A stretch of 64,000 bases of DNA from contig JASJOG010000169.1 in assembly GCA_030142905.1 (NCBI GenBank), positions 124,001 to 188,000 on the forward strand. The letters are read 5' to 3'. This document shows positions 36,154 through 48,046 of the stretch, in pieces (the stretch's first letter is position 1; every line of letters starts with the position of its first letter). The notes under the pieces are model-generated. The model was not told the DNA's origin. It did no database searches and saw nothing but the letters and a program-made list of their open reading frames with translations. The position numbers and the translations under genes were made by a program. This DNA is from Heliopora coerulea. Its lineage: Eukaryota > Cnidaria > Anthozoa > Scleralcyonacea > Helioporidae.

Positions 36154-37114
36154 CAGTAGAACCTGAGTTATGCGACCACCCTTGGTTCTCGTGAAAACGG
36201 TCGTAAATGACAGGTGGTCATTAACACAGGTTTGCGAATGACGTCATCATTTCTTAAAAATATCAAACATGTTTTTTAAATGCTAAAAACGCCACGATGA
36301 TGTAACGATATTAAAAGACAACAGCAAACTAATCTTTAAAATAACAAATTGTATTATTCAGTCAATAAATATACGGTATAAACGTTACAGACAAAGCTTT
36401 CGGCAATTTTTGTAGCTGAATCGCCCTGGTTGGAAAGTTTTATGACACGCATTCGCCCATCCATCATGACCTTGCGTTTCTTGTGCGCGTGAACCATAGC
36501 CACGGTGAAAATTAATATGTAAAGACAAGAGACTGTAGAACTACTAGGTTTTGAGAACTTTAGCGAACTGATAAAAATGGACTAAAAACAGTTATTTACA
36601 TGCGAACGACTGCGCATATTTACATAAGACGCGATGACTTCATGACACGTTTTACACCTTGACAGGTGACGTGCGCCGTTTGATTTCAGAAAAATACAAA
36701 AACAAAGTCCATACATACCTGCGTGATGACTTGCAAGTCGTGTATTTAAATTGAAATGTAAGATACAATGTCATGTCATGAGTTTTAAAGTTTGCAAGAT
36801 GGATATAGACGCTTGAAGACAGGAAAGGCGATGTTGTTTTGAAATTTGAGTATCTTAACACATTAATACATGTGTGAAAAATACGAACTCTTGTCTCTCA
36901 GTATTCTGCATACATGTTGGGCATTTGAAGTGAAAATGGTCGTCAATGACAGGTAAATTTCTTGCTTGGGATGTAAAAAAGTGGTAGCTGGTCGCGTGGG
37001 CAGGTGGTCGCTCATTACAGGTACTTTTTAGCTACAAATCGTCTGTGCCAGGAAATGTGGTCGTGTACGACGGGTGGTCACAAAACATGGAGTCGCATAA
37101 CTCAGGTTCTACTG
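36154..37114. mobile_element. Pogo-type MITE, 961 bp
   Basis: Perfect 23 bp inverted ends beginning CAGTAGAACCTGAGTTATG, flanked by TA on both sides (36152-36153 and 37115-37116). The interior has GGTCGTAAATGACAGGTGGTC motifs repeated near both ends. No transposase frame is seen. The corresponding place in unit C lacks it, together with some flanking sequence. Confidence 0.85.
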
Positions 37115-37654
37115 TATCATCAATAATATTGATCTTAAGCACACATCCATCAATGCCACAAATTTTTATTGTTCAAAGGACATACAAAATCTGTATTTTG
37201 GAGCATGTTACTTTGTCCACCATCTGTTTCTCTGCAAGGGTTTGGCTTGGGGTACTCACTCTACTTAATCTAGTTCATCAGTAATTTTATTTAACAACTC
37301 CTTACCCCTTTTTGATTTCAAGTGCACTCAGTTTAATGATTAATGCACACAGTGGACTCAACTGAGCATCAGTATTGATTAAATTACCCTTTACAATAAA
37401 TATTAAGCTCAAAAGTCATAAACAAAGGAACAGAATGTCGCTGCAAACCATGATTTTGACAACTATCCCCATCCATAACCTTACATTAATATAGCATGAT
37501 ATTTTAACTTTAACAAAATGCTGCATTCCCACCCAATAGAAGTGATTCACCTTCCACATGTAACTGTAAACTATTTGTTCAATCATTTCCATCTATAACC
37601 TTACATTAATTAAACATGATATTTGGAAGGTGGAACAAGCAAAACCTATTCACC

Positions 37655-38755
37655 TTAATGAAATGGTGAGTTCTTGGGTAAAAGGAGTGACCAACCTTGG
37701 AATGGCTGAACAGAGGGAGCCTGGTTTATACGATCTTCGTGGATAGTAAACCCCAGCATCCCTGCTACCAAAGCTGCGGTATCCTGCTGGCCAGAGGGAT
37801 CTTCAATGGTGAGTGGTACTGTAATAAGACCACTGGAAAAATCATACACTTGAAGAAGTTTTCTGGTTCCCTCCATGAATTGAGTTATCCAACCAGTGTA
37901 ACCACTTGGTCCTGAACTGAATCCTTCATAGGTGACGATACGGCTCCACCAATCCTTGTCTGGCACCCCCCGGTATGTGTCGTGCAGCTTTTTAAAAACA
38001 TCTTCGACCAAGGACCACCATTCTGCTTCTAATCCAATATAGTTTTCGATTGGCTCCAATAGTGTTCTAAGGACTTTCAGTTTTGATTGTAGCTTCGCCC
38101 AGTCGTCGTCCGTACCCAGCATTTCCACGGAGGGAATTCCACAAAACATCACCATCTTGAACTCGAAAAACTCTTGAAGTGACGACATGACGGTAATCTG
38201 AGAGACAATCTTCTGAACGGGTGTCGTGGTAGAGAAATCTGCTGTTACAGCATCGACATATTCAGGCACTTTCACATTCTCTGTGATCTTCTTCGACATC
38301 TGATTGAAGAACCAGCTGTAATCTACATCGTATATGTTGTTAGAAAGAACGCCAACTTGTAATGTCTTCTTTCCTTCGTGATTAACAAACATCTTTCGAA
38401 CTGATTCTTTCCTTGAGTTCTTGTCGATGGCGAGGGCGACTCGTCTCGTTACACAGAACCACCAGTCGTCTGGGGACGTTCTTAGTGTCCAGTGATTGTT
38501 GTAGGCCATGAGAACGGCTGCGAACAGGCCACAGTCTGCGAGGGAGAATATAGTTTCTTCTGAGCCCAACGTGGCAACTCTGTCTTCGACATTTTCTCTG
38601 ACAACACTACCCGAAGGTTGTTGGGACCTTGCCATTGTGGCCTCGGATGATTTTGCATGTCGTTCTAGGAGAACCTTTGCCGAATCCTTCCTGTAATGTT
38701 GCGCTTTCTTCGGATCCGCAGGAGTAAGATTTTCGGCCAGTGGAACAAACATCAT
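37655..38755 (-). CDS. DUF4419-domain protein, copy 2 (unit A)
   Basis: The frame is open from ATG 38755 (MMFVPLAENLTPAD), giving 366 residues; upstream in-frame codons lack another ATG. DUF4419 motifs occur in order: NNHWTLRTSPDDWWFCVTRR, VRKMFVNHEGKKTLQV, VDAVTADFSTTTPVQKIVSQ, MFCGIPSVEMLGTDDDW, DKDWWSRIV, YTGWITQF and LGFTIHEDR. A serine and arginine-rich linker near residues 45-65 (SSEATMARSQQPSGS) is shared only with the 45.5 kb copy. It ends NSPFH. No membrane or secretion signal. It is almost identical to the copy at 45541, as expected from the segmental duplication. Role unknown. Confidence 0.93.
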   Translation of the reverse strand: MMFVPLAENLTPADPKKAQHYRKDSAKVLLERHAKSSEATMARSQQPSGSVVRENVEDRVATLGSEETIFSLADCGLFAAVLMAYNNHWTLRTSPDDWWFCVTRRVALAIDKNSRKESVRKMFVNHEGKKTLQVGVLSNNIYDVDYSWFFNQMSKKITENVKVPEYVDAVTADFSTTTPVQKIVSQITVMSSLQEFFEFKMVMFCGIPSVEMLGTDDDWAKLQSKLKVLRTLLEPIENYIGLEAEWWSLVEDVFKKLHDTYRGVPDKDWWSRIVTYEGFSSGPSGYTGWITQFMEGTRKLLQVYDFSSGLITVPLTIEDPSGQQDTAALVAGMLGFTIHEDRINQAPSVQPFQGWSLLLPKNSPFH

Positions 38756-38824
38756 CTTCGCAATTCGACACAATAACTGCACTACGCCGTAAAATTAAAC
38801 AATAATGGCGCAGCAGAAAATGAA

Positions 38825-39508
38825 CAGTGAACTCAATTTCCATATCAGGAATGCTAACTAGCCAATGAAAAGCGAAGCCAAGATGGCCGCCCATGGAGGC
38901 CAATTTTGGACGTCAGTTTCAGTCCCCTACGCAGGCCTCTACGTCTGTTTTAGTTGCCCACGCGACTTTTTACATTTTTTGAAGAGTTTTCTTTGGAAAT
39001 ACACACAAAACATGTCTTCAAAAGACAAAAACGAGTTTAAGAATTTCAAATATATTTCGACAAAGTCAAACCGAGTTACAAGTTATATATTTTCACGAAA
39101 ATAAATTACCAAATTGACGAGAAACCTGATAAAACGGTCCCGAAAACTTACTTGAGGGAAGTACTAAGTGCACTTCGTTTTGTTACCGTCAGTTTATCAT
39201 CTTTAGACAGTTTAGGACAGTTCCTAGGCCACACGGCAATAATGAATCCTTTTAAACACTCAAATATGTAAAATTGGTCGAGTCATAATTCGTCTGTGCA
39301 CTTTTTCCATGATTGTGAATGTTTTCGAAGTCGAACAAAACAAAACCTGAAAATTAAAGTCGGGTAAAGAACTGGAACTGACTTATAAGACCGTGAGGAC
39401 TGAAACTGTCGTCGAAAATTCTCTCCATGGGCGGCCATCTTGGCTTCACCTTTTGCCCGTGCAAATGACTGGGAGTTAGCATTCCAGATATGGAAATTGC
39501 GTTCACCG
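38825..39508. mobile_element. 684 bp TIR element in unit A
   Basis: Inverted ends of about 30 bp with variable spacing (CAGTGAACTCAATTTCCATA left, GGTGAACGCAATTTCCATAT right), each followed inward by AAGCCAAGATGGCCGCCCATGG. Flanking GAAAATGAA and GGGAATGAA suggest an 8-9 bp target duplication. The empty site in unit C (GCAGCAGGGAATGTATTATAAG) confirms the insertion. Mutator-like or hAT-like. Confidence 0.8.
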
Positions 39509-40650
39509 GGAATGAATTATAAACAAAAAAATAAACCACTGTGATCGGATTGGCTAAAAATTGATGGCGCAATGGAAAAAACATAAACGAAACGGAAAAA
39601 ACCGAAATGGAGTCGAAGGATCACCAAACTTGGTCTCTGCTTTATCTTCTTTATAATCTGAAAAAGGAACAAGATGATTTGTTTTGTGTTTAATGTGCAA
39701 GAATATTTGACATGGATGAAACAGCGGTTAATATTCATCTTTAAATTACGTTTCCCGCCTGGTGTATTCGTCCCCACAATTTTGAAAAAAAGTAAAAGTT
39801 CCAGTTGCATCAATTGTAAATATGCTTTAGTCTTCCTGTAATGACAGTATATGTCGTTACGCCACGCTTCAAGGTTTATTCTTGGCTCTATGTCAGACTT
39901 CCTGTGACCTTCTCACAACTCACCTTTACATTCTTCAGTTCATAAATTTTTACCTCTATATAGTCATTCTACGTAACGTATGTACAGAATCTCGAGTTAG
40001 GGCACTTTGATTTTCTTTAGTAAACAAGTGAACGGAAATTTGTGATTCAATTGGGAAAACCGTTCGTCTGTCTCTATTAATTTAATATCCATACATGTAA
40101 CGAGAAGATGCATTGCGCACAACGAACGTTTGGCAATAAGTCGTATTTCGCACCTTTATATGTTGCGGTTGTAACCTTCGAGCACACGCATCTTTGGTAA
40201 GAACAAAAAAGATTTTTTTAAAGTTTTTGCTTTATCGAATTTACGTGCGGTGATAAAATAAATTCCAACAAGATTGCGTGATAGTACCATCTCTTCTTCA
40301 TTCGTAGGGCACACTACTGCCCCCACGAGCTCCCGTAAGCAGAAGCCAGCGCCGGCAGCTTGCTCCTCTTTCCCCGTGGATTCAGCGCCCCTGAGTGTGT
40401 GGAACACTGAACATGGGACAACGTTGTCTTAGTTCGGGTTTACTCGACGGCTTGGTTTTTAGCTAGGTTAACACACAAGTTCACTTAGTTGGGTTTACTC
40501 TGTAATAAACAGCAAATATTCTTATGCGGCTACTGAACTTGATTAAAGTCGTACTAAACAGTAACCATTGCATTTGATTTGGAGTAATATGTTTTTCTCC
40601 CTTTTAATAATCAGCCACGAAAAGTATTATACTCAAATTGAAGTGACGGT

Positions 40651-41329
40651 ACTTATTACTCAATCTTAAATCGCATATTTGGATATTGTGAGATTAATTT
40701 ACGTCAGTCGCTGTAATAATTACTCTATTCACCAATATATTACTTCTCATGTCCGTCAGCAACAGGGAAATATTTTTGTACTGATTGAAGGCCAAATATC
40801 TATTGATAGACACGCACACCTAATGAAAGTTAACATATACAACATGTATTAAACCAGACTCACAGTGTGCTTACACTTATTCATTTTCATTTTAAGTTCG
40901 TATTGACTAGATATAATCAAACCTTAATTGGCTATTTTATTTGGATGCAAATCGACAGAAACATCAGCAAAATAATGAACAACACTGGTTTTTCTGCAGA
41001 ATTTTTTTGTTTAACACTTATTGAACATAATCGAATACCACATATTGGCTACTTGCTAAACTTTATCCAGTTTATGATTATTGGTTTCATTTAAAAATCC
41101 CCTACCTATTTTAATTTCACGTGATTTTAGTCTAAAAAACAATGTAACTAGTTCACTCAATCAAGTATACCGTAAGAATACATTTTTCTCCAATATCAAG
41201 CTTAAAAGTCATACGGCAAGCAACGAAATGTCACTGCAAATCATTAGTTTGTCCAACAATTGCCATCTATAACTACACATTAATTAAACATGAAATTTTA
41301 TCAGCTTAACATTCAAAACCTGTTCAGTT
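40651..41329. other. Spacer between duplication units
   Basis: From about 41160 the sequence resembles the 3' flank of the DUF4419 copies (TCACTGCAAATCATTAG, CACATTAATTAAACATGA), so it is the remnant of an intermediate unit. The part before is not recognised. Confidence 0.5.
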
Positions 41330-41600
41330 TAACGAGATGGTGAGCTCTCCGACAAAAAAGTGACCAACCTTGAAATAGCGAAACAGAGGGAGCCTCGTTT
41401 ATACGATCTTCGTGGATAGTAAACCCCAGCGTCCTTGCTACCAAAGTTGCATTATCCTGCAAGCCAGAGGGATGTGCAACGGTGAGTAGTACTGTAATGA
41501 AACCACTGGAAAAATCATTCACTTCGAGCACTTTCTTGGTTCCCTCCATGAATCGTGTGATCCAACAAGTGTAGCCCCTTGGTCCTGAACCGAGTTAGCA
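41330..41600 (-). pseudogene. DUF4419 C-terminal fragment
   Basis: Only the last quarter of the domain remains on the minus strand: FMEGTKKVLEVNDFSSGFIT, then HPSGLQDNATLVARTLGFTI and HEDRINEAPSV. The final residues are shifted out of frame (SLFCRRAHHLV against SLLLPENSPF). Upstream of 41600 the similarity stops abruptly. A third, truncated unit of the array. Confidence 0.85.
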
Positions 41601-42026
41601 ACTTCTGAGCAAAGCTGGCAGAGGACGAAACTTGATAATGATAGAGCTGGAGCCACAGGAACCAAATTTATAGTTTTCATTTTAACTTTTAATGTGAGAA
41701 TGTAAATGAGATTCCAATTTAAACTGAATTCGATTTGCTTCAATCGGAATCATTGTAGTTGTCAGTTTTTAAATGAAAATTAAAACAGTTCTACGAAATT
41801 TTCCATTTACATTCAAAATACCGTCAAATATTTAATAGTGAAAAAAACAATCAATGACACCAATGGGTCTCTATTATGAAATGGCCTCGTGCATACAAAA
41901 TAGCAAAGTACTGTGCCCAGAAATGATAACTCTATTCCTATGCATAGAAGCCACGTGTGTGTAAGACTTTTGTTGAAAATAATTAATGTCAAAATTATAC
42001 AATATCAGGCAACTCTATCTACATAA

Positions 42027-43177
42027 AGGAAGAAAGAAACTCCGAACAATAATGCCATCTTGATAACTCAAGATATGAGTTAAAATCAAGAGAATTACAA
42101 TGAAATTGTGATATTTCGTCTTTATTTCAAAGACATTATCAGACAGACTAATTACAAAAACATTGCCAGGATCTATATATACAAGCGGTGTGATGACATC
42201 ATAGCTGAGGAAGGAGGAAACCTACTGGATATTTATTTACAGAATGGACGCTAATTAATTATTAACATGTGTTCGCTGAACTGACAGAGTGTGGAGAAAT
42301 ATTGTATGTGTGAAAACAATTAAGTAAAAAGAGAGAGTTCTTTAGAGGCCTTAAGACCAGAATTCAATTCTGGTTTATTAAATTTGATGTTAAGAGCTTT
42401 AATTATTAAAAGCTTATTTGTGGTTATCGAATTGCTAGAATAAAGAATTTTGTAGTGATTAAAGATAAGATTTTTAATTGAAGAAGATAAGTTGGAAGAA
42501 AAGGAAAGGTCATTAAGTCGGTCGTATTGTGTGAGTAAATTAGCGAGAAATTGTGCGTGTTCGCAGTGTAAGAAGTGTTGGGCGACAGCACTGTGGTTAT
42601 GAAGCGTAGCGTGTTCGAAGAGGCGTTTTTCAAGGCAGCGGTCGGCTTTTAATGACCTTTTCTTCCAACTTATCTTCTTCAATTAAAAATCTTATCTTTA
42701 ATTATTACAAAATTCTTTATTTCTCATTTTTATATTACGTCGATAACCACAAATAAGCTTTTAATAATTGAAGCTCTTAACATCAAATTTAATAAACCAG
42801 AATTGAATTCTGGTCTTAAGGCCACTAAAAAACTCTCTCTTTTTACGTAATTGTTTTCACACATACAATATTTCTCCACACTGTCAGTTCAGCGATGACA
42901 TGTTAATGATTAATTAGCGTCCATCAGGTAAATAGATATCCGATAGGTTTCCTTCTTCCTCAGCTATGATGTCATCACATCGCTTGTATACATAGATCTT
43001 GACAATGTTTTTGGAATTAGTCTGTCTGATAATGTCTTTGAAATAAAGACGAAATATCACAATTTCATTGTAATTCTCTTGTTTTTAACTCATATCTTGA
43101 GTTATCAAGATAGCATTATTGTTCAGAGTTTCTTTCTTCCTTTATTTGCCAACGTTGTCGGCTGCTTCTGGATTTTG
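42027..43177. mobile_element. Penelope-like fold-back element, 1.15 kb
   Basis: Two arms of about 480 bp (42027-42505 and 42655-43140) are inverted copies of each other around a loop of about 150 bp. Flanks TATCTACATAA (42016-42026) and TATCTATATAA (43178-43188) form an 11 bp target duplication, and unit A has the empty site. Arms include TTTGAAATAAAGACGAAATATCAC. The left arm with the loop encodes a GIY-YIG-like C-terminus (42320-42682). Long duplications and inverted partial copies are typical of Penelope-like retroelements. Confidence 0.75.
42320..42682 (-). pseudogene. Penelope-like GIY-YIG C-terminal remnant
   Basis: A 120-codon frame with LEKRLFEHATLHNHSAVAQH, then HCEHAQFLANLL, and NKLLIIKALNIKFNKPELN. 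The pattern EH...NHS.V..H and L.IKAL.I...KP.LN matches the region after the GIY-YIG core of Penelope-like element proteins. The reverse transcriptase and the GIY-YIG core are missing, so it cannot act alone. Confidence 0.65.
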
Positions 43178-43389
43178 TATCTATATAAGCCACTTCCAAA
43201 TAAAGTAGACTCAGTTCAAGGTTCAAATTTAGTCGATAAGCGGCAAATGCCCGTGAATAGAAAAATATTTTCACTAATTCTGCGACCAGTTTTGGCTAAC
43301 AATTGAGTTCACAAGTACCCAACATTTCCCCAAATATCAAGAAATTCTGTCAACTTATAAACATACTTCTCAACTGCATACAATAATTA

Positions 43390-44429
43390 TAGTGGTGCAC
43401 CGATATTCATATCGGGCTATCGGCCCTAAAATGTCAATATCGATATCGGTATTTTTACTGCCGATATTGGCGATATCATATCTCTGCGTATTATCCGAGC
43501 AATGTAAAAACCTTTTGCGGCTAGATTAGCGAAAATAAAATTTCCAACCTTGTTTTTTGCCTTTACAACAAACACGACATTCAAAAACCACATTCATGTT
43601 CATCGTTGTCTTGACAACGAGACAGAATGACATTTACCGAAGCGGAAGTTTGGCGCTGTTGTTGTAAACAGCGCTTCCACTTTGAAGGAAATTTCCCTTT
43701 TTAAGGAAATTTGACAAAATGAAGAAAATTTGAAGGAAAATAAATTTTGAATGAAATTTCACAAGACTAAAGGAAATGTGAAAGAAAATACAAAGCTAGG
43801 GAGTGCAGCCCCCCTTATTGCCTCAAAATAGGTAAAAATTGGACAAAATCATAACAACATTTGAAATTAAATAGACATTTTATATTCATTTCATATTATT
43901 AGTATTGAATCTTGGCTCTGAAACATTTTGGTTGTCTCAGGACTAACCCTTCTCTGATTAGTGATTACTAAGCATAACTTTTGCTTTCAAAACAAAATAT
44001 AATATAGGCCACTTGCAAATTGCCCCCCATTCTTCCAGGGGGTCAAGCAAGAAACTCTGCACTTTTGTAGACCAAAATATGACAATCTTGTCACTTTGCT
44101 AAGCAATATTCACTGATTGTCAGTTTTGTCTGTTACTGGCATAAATGTAACATGTGTATTTATTATATAGCAAGTTCAACACATATTAGATATATGACAG
44201 TGCCATATACACCTGTGGTATTGTAATAAGTGTTTATAGGGATATTGTATAGTGATTTAATAAATATATGACTTGTACTTTTTGCAATCTTTATAATTAA
44301 GCAATTAACTTTTATATTTTGATACAGTACTGTATAGGGCAGAATATCGGTATCGACTAATCTTGGTTTTAAAATATCGGCTAATCTTGGTTTTAGAATA
44401 TTGGCTATCGGAATATTGGTGCACCACTA
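43390..44429. mobile_element. hAT-type MITE, 1.04 kb, in unit C
   Basis: Ends TAGTGGTGCACCGATAT and ATATTGGTGCACCACTA, flanked by perfect 8 bp duplications AATAATTA (43382-43389, 44430-44437). Unit A has the empty site. CGATATCGG-like subterminal motifs recur near both ends. No transposase. Confidence 0.92.
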
Positions 44430-45540
44430 AATAATTATCACAAAAAATAGAAATATAAGTTGAAAATGAAACTATGTTAAGTCATTCCAATATCCCATAT
44501 TTCATGCAGTAAGCAGCCTTAGGTCTCCCAAAATAGTGTATTGTATGTAAACTATATATGTATACCCCCAATGCACTGTGTGCAACCTTTTCAATTTTAC
44601 ACATTAGACATGTTCAGATGACTACTTTACTACCTTTGGCTTAGGTAAAACAAAACTGTTTCCCGACAACCAAATTTAGATTTGACCGTTGGTCTCAACT
44701 TCTGCTCTCATATGTACATTTACCAAATATGAGCATGACATAAGTTTTGATAACTGGCCATTTTTATATACTGATGCCAATCAACGAGACTATTAAAAAT
44801 AACATCACAATTTATGTTTGTTTTATTTTCTTTTCGGAAAGAAAACTGTTGATACACAAAACAGTGCTGAAAATTAAAACTGAGTTGATTAAAAGAGTTG
44901 ACCAGACAACCTTGGTCTCTGTGATTGCTTCTTGCAGCTTTACAGTGACAAATATTGAACATCCCAAAGCTCAATTGATGACTTATAGCAGCAAAAAGTG
45001 ACCTTATATGGACTGGTGACAACAGTAGAAAGGTGGCTTGATGACATAATTGTTCAAAGGACATCCAGAATCTGTATTTTAGAACATGTTACTTTGCCAA
45101 GCATGTGTTTCTATCCAAGGGTTTGGCTTGGGGTACTCACTCTACTTAATCTAGTTCATCAGTAATTTTATTTAACAACTCCTTACCCCTTTTTGATTTC
45201 AAGTGCACTCAATTTAATGATTAATGCACACAGTGGACTCAACTGAGCACAAGTTTTGATTAAATTACCCTTTACAATAAATATTAAGCTCAAAAGTCAT
45301 AAACAAAGGAACAAAATGTCACTGCAAACCATGATTTTGAAAACTATCCCCATCCATAACCTTACATTAATATAGCATGATATTTTAGCCTTAACAAAAT
45401 GGTGCATTCCCACCCAATAAAAGTGATTCACCTTCCACATGTAACTGTAAACTATTACTTTGTTCAACCATTTCACATCTATAATCTTACATTAACTAAA
45501 CATGACATTTGGAAGGTGGAACAAACAAAACCTGTTCACC

Positions 45541-46641
45541 TTAACGAAACGGTGAGTTCTCCGGTAAAAGAAGTGACCAACCTTGGAATGGCTGAACAGA
45601 GGGAGCCTCGTTTATACGATCTTCGTGGATAGTAAACCCCAACATCCCTGCTACCAAAGCTGCAGTATCCTGCAGGCCAGAGGGATGTGCAATGGTCAGT
45701 GGTACTGTAATAAGACCACTTGAAAAGTCACTCACTTCAAGATGTTTCTTGGTTCCCTCCATGAACTGAGTTATCCAACCAGTGTAACCACTCGATCCTG
45801 AACCATATCTCTCAAAGGTAACGATACGGCTCCACCAATCCTTGTCTGGCACCCCTCGGTATGTGTCGAGCAGCTTTTTAAAAACATCTTCGACCAAGGA
45901 CCACCATTCTCCTTTTAATCCAATATACTTTTCGATGGGCTCCAATACTGTTCTCAGCACTTTCAGTTTCGATTGTAGCTTCGCCCAGTCGTCGTCCGTA
46001 CCCAGCATTTCCACGGAGGGAATTCCACATAACAGCATCATCTTGAACTCGAAAAACTCTTGAAGTGACGACATGACGGTAATCTGAGAGACAATCTTCT
46101 GAACGGGTGTTGTTGAAGAGAAATCTGCTGTTACAGCATCGACATATTCAGGCACTTTCACATTCTCTGTGATCTTCTTCGACATTTGATCGAAGAACCA
46201 GCTGTAATCTACATCGTAGATGTTGTTAGAAGGAACGTCAACTTGTAATGTCTTCTTTCCTTCGTGATTAACAAACATCTTTCGAACTGATTCTTTCCTT
46301 GAGTTCTTGTCGATGGCGAGGGCGACTCGTCTCGTTACACAGAACCACCAGTCGTCTGGGGACGTTCTTAGTGTCCAGTGATTGTTGTAGGCCATGAGAA
46401 TGGCTGCGAACAGGCCACAATCTGCGGCAGAGAATATAGTTTCTTCTGAGCCCAACGTAGCAACTCTGTCTTCGACATTTTGTCTGACAACACTACCCGA
46501 AGGTTGTTGGGACCTTGCCATTGTGGCCTCGGATGATTTTGCATGTCGTTCTAGGAGAACCTTTGCCGAATCCTTCCTGTAATTTTGCGCTTTCTTCGCA
46601 TCCGCAGGAGTAAGATTTTCGGCCAGTGAAACAAACTTCAT
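45541..46641 (-). CDS. DUF4419-domain protein, copy 3 (unit C)
   Basis: The frame from ATG 46641 (MKFVSLAENLTPAD) gives 366 residues and is colinear with the copy at 37655 with scattered substitutions (for example ATTPV/SSTTPV-type changes and a KGEWW for AEWW difference). All DUF4419 motifs are intact: DDWWFCVTRR, FVNHEGKKTLQV, CGIPSVEMLGTDDDW, WWSLVEDVFKKLLDTYRG, WWSRIV, YTGWITQF and GFTIHEDR; it ends ENSPFR. No lesion. The 5' region carries an ATAATGGCGCAGCAG motif in common with unit A. Probably cytosolic; role unknown. Confidence 0.93.
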   Translation of the reverse strand: MKFVSLAENLTPADAKKAQNYRKDSAKVLLERHAKSSEATMARSQQPSGSVVRQNVEDRVATLGSEETIFSAADCGLFAAILMAYNNHWTLRTSPDDWWFCVTRRVALAIDKNSRKESVRKMFVNHEGKKTLQVDVPSNNIYDVDYSWFFDQMSKKITENVKVPEYVDAVTADFSSTTPVQKIVSQITVMSSLQEFFEFKMMLLCGIPSVEMLGTDDDWAKLQSKLKVLRTVLEPIEKYIGLKGEWWSLVEDVFKKLLDTYRGVPDKDWWSRIVTFERYGSGSSGYTGWITQFMEGTKKHLEVSDFSSGLITVPLTIAHPSGLQDTAALVAGMLGFTIHEDRINEAPSVQPFQGWSLLLPENSPFR

Positions 46642-47581
46642 TTTGGGAAGTCGACACAAAAGCTGCACTACGCCATAAAATTAAACAATAATGGCGCAGC
46701 AGGGAATGTATTATAAGCAAAAAAATAAACGACTGTGATCTGATTGGCTAAAAATTGATGACGCAATAGAAAAAACATTAACGAAACGGAAAAAAACCGA
46801 AACGGAGTCGAAATATCACGAAACTTTGTCTTTATTTTATTTTCTTTATAATCTGAAGAAGAAACAAGATGATTTGTTTTGTGTTTAATGTGCAAGAACA
46901 TTTGACATGGATGAAACCGCGGTAAATACTCATCTTTAAATTACGTTTCCCGCCTCGTGTATCCGTCCCCACAATTTTGAAAAAAAGTAAAAGTTCCAGT
47001 ATCATTAATTGTAAATATGCTTTAGTCTTCCTGTAATGATAGTATATGTCGTTACGCCACGCTTCAAGGTTTATTCTTGGCTCCGTGTCGGATTTCCTGT
47101 GACGTTCCCACAACTCACGTTTACATTCTTCAGTTCATAAATTTTTACCTCTGTGTACAGTAAAAACCCGCTAACAAGAACCATCTTTAATGATAAGAAC
47201 CTCAGGCTGAAATTTAATATTTTGTGCCCCTTAAAACAAGAAGCTGTTTGAGCCTGATATTTAACAAAGGTTCTTATGTCAAGAAATCAATTACAATTAC
47301 TGTACTGTATACTGCAGCAAAGTATTAAACAAAGTCAATACCAAAATCTGGTCACAGTATATTTTACCCAATACCATACAATGCATTGATATCTTACATA
47401 CTTAATAAGATGGTGCTTTCTAATACAGTAGCAACTGAATTAATCCTTAAAGTACTAAGAGATATATAATTATAACAAGTAACTGCAGTCTACACAATAT
47501 CCACAAGGACCCAGATTGTATTTGCTTTGAAAAATCGGCCCAGCACACACTGTCACTAGTACATGAACAGTACCTGCAAGT

Positions 47582-47985
47582 CTACGTTGATTTCATTATA
47601 TCGCTAATATTGAGTTGATATCCAGAGCACCTGTCCTCCAACTTTGTTTTAATCCTCTCTAGGTATTGTCGATTTCCGGATAGTTTATAATCAACTGGAA
47701 CTTCGAGGCCTTTACCCCCTCCTGCATTATATCTATCCCCAATACATTCGGCTTCGATTTCTCCATAGTCAGCCAAGAACTTGTGAAAAATTTTGAGAGT
47801 TCAATTGGGACATGACCTACTGTGTGGCCACTTTCCTTTTTGACAGCAACAGCATGTACATCATGTTCATTATCCGTCTCATGTTCACACTCCATCACTT
47901 CTCCAATTCCAACTGTTGAAACCTTGAAATAAGCATGATATCCACGGATGCTGGACTCTACAAACATTTCGTACTGTTGTGACAT
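47582..47985 (-). pseudogene. HIRAN-domain protein of the pogo element, one frameshift
   Basis: From ATG 47985 the frame reads MFVESSIRGYHAYFKVSTVG, then CEHETDNEHDVHAVAVKK and VGHVPIELSKFF, the HIRAN pattern (RGYHAY ... CE.E..N..D..AVAV ... VGHVP). After about 47780 the family reading moves to the overlapping frame (GLEVPVDYKLSGN, ending at 47582), so one small indel separates the two halves. In HLTF/Rad5-like proteins HIRAN binds DNA 3' ends; here it stands alone at about 130 residues. It is divergent from the transposase and inside the same TIRs, which suggests it belongs to the element. Confidence 0.75.
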
Positions 47986-48046
47986 TTTGTCCGTTTAATA
48001 TTGTCACTGTGGCTAGCCACAACCAAATAGATTTCACATTGGAAAG

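Larger units (their letters stand above)
34951..40650. repeat. Segmental duplication, unit A
   Basis: Begins GAAAAAAACAATCAATGACACC and matches unit C (41840 onward) through ATGCAGTAAGCAGCCTTAGG, the DUF4419 gene, TTGACATGGATGAAAC and CATACATGTAACGAGAAGATG to about GAAGTGACG. It contains two insertions missing from unit C: a pogo MITE (36154-37114) and a TIR element (38825-39508). Confidence 0.85.
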
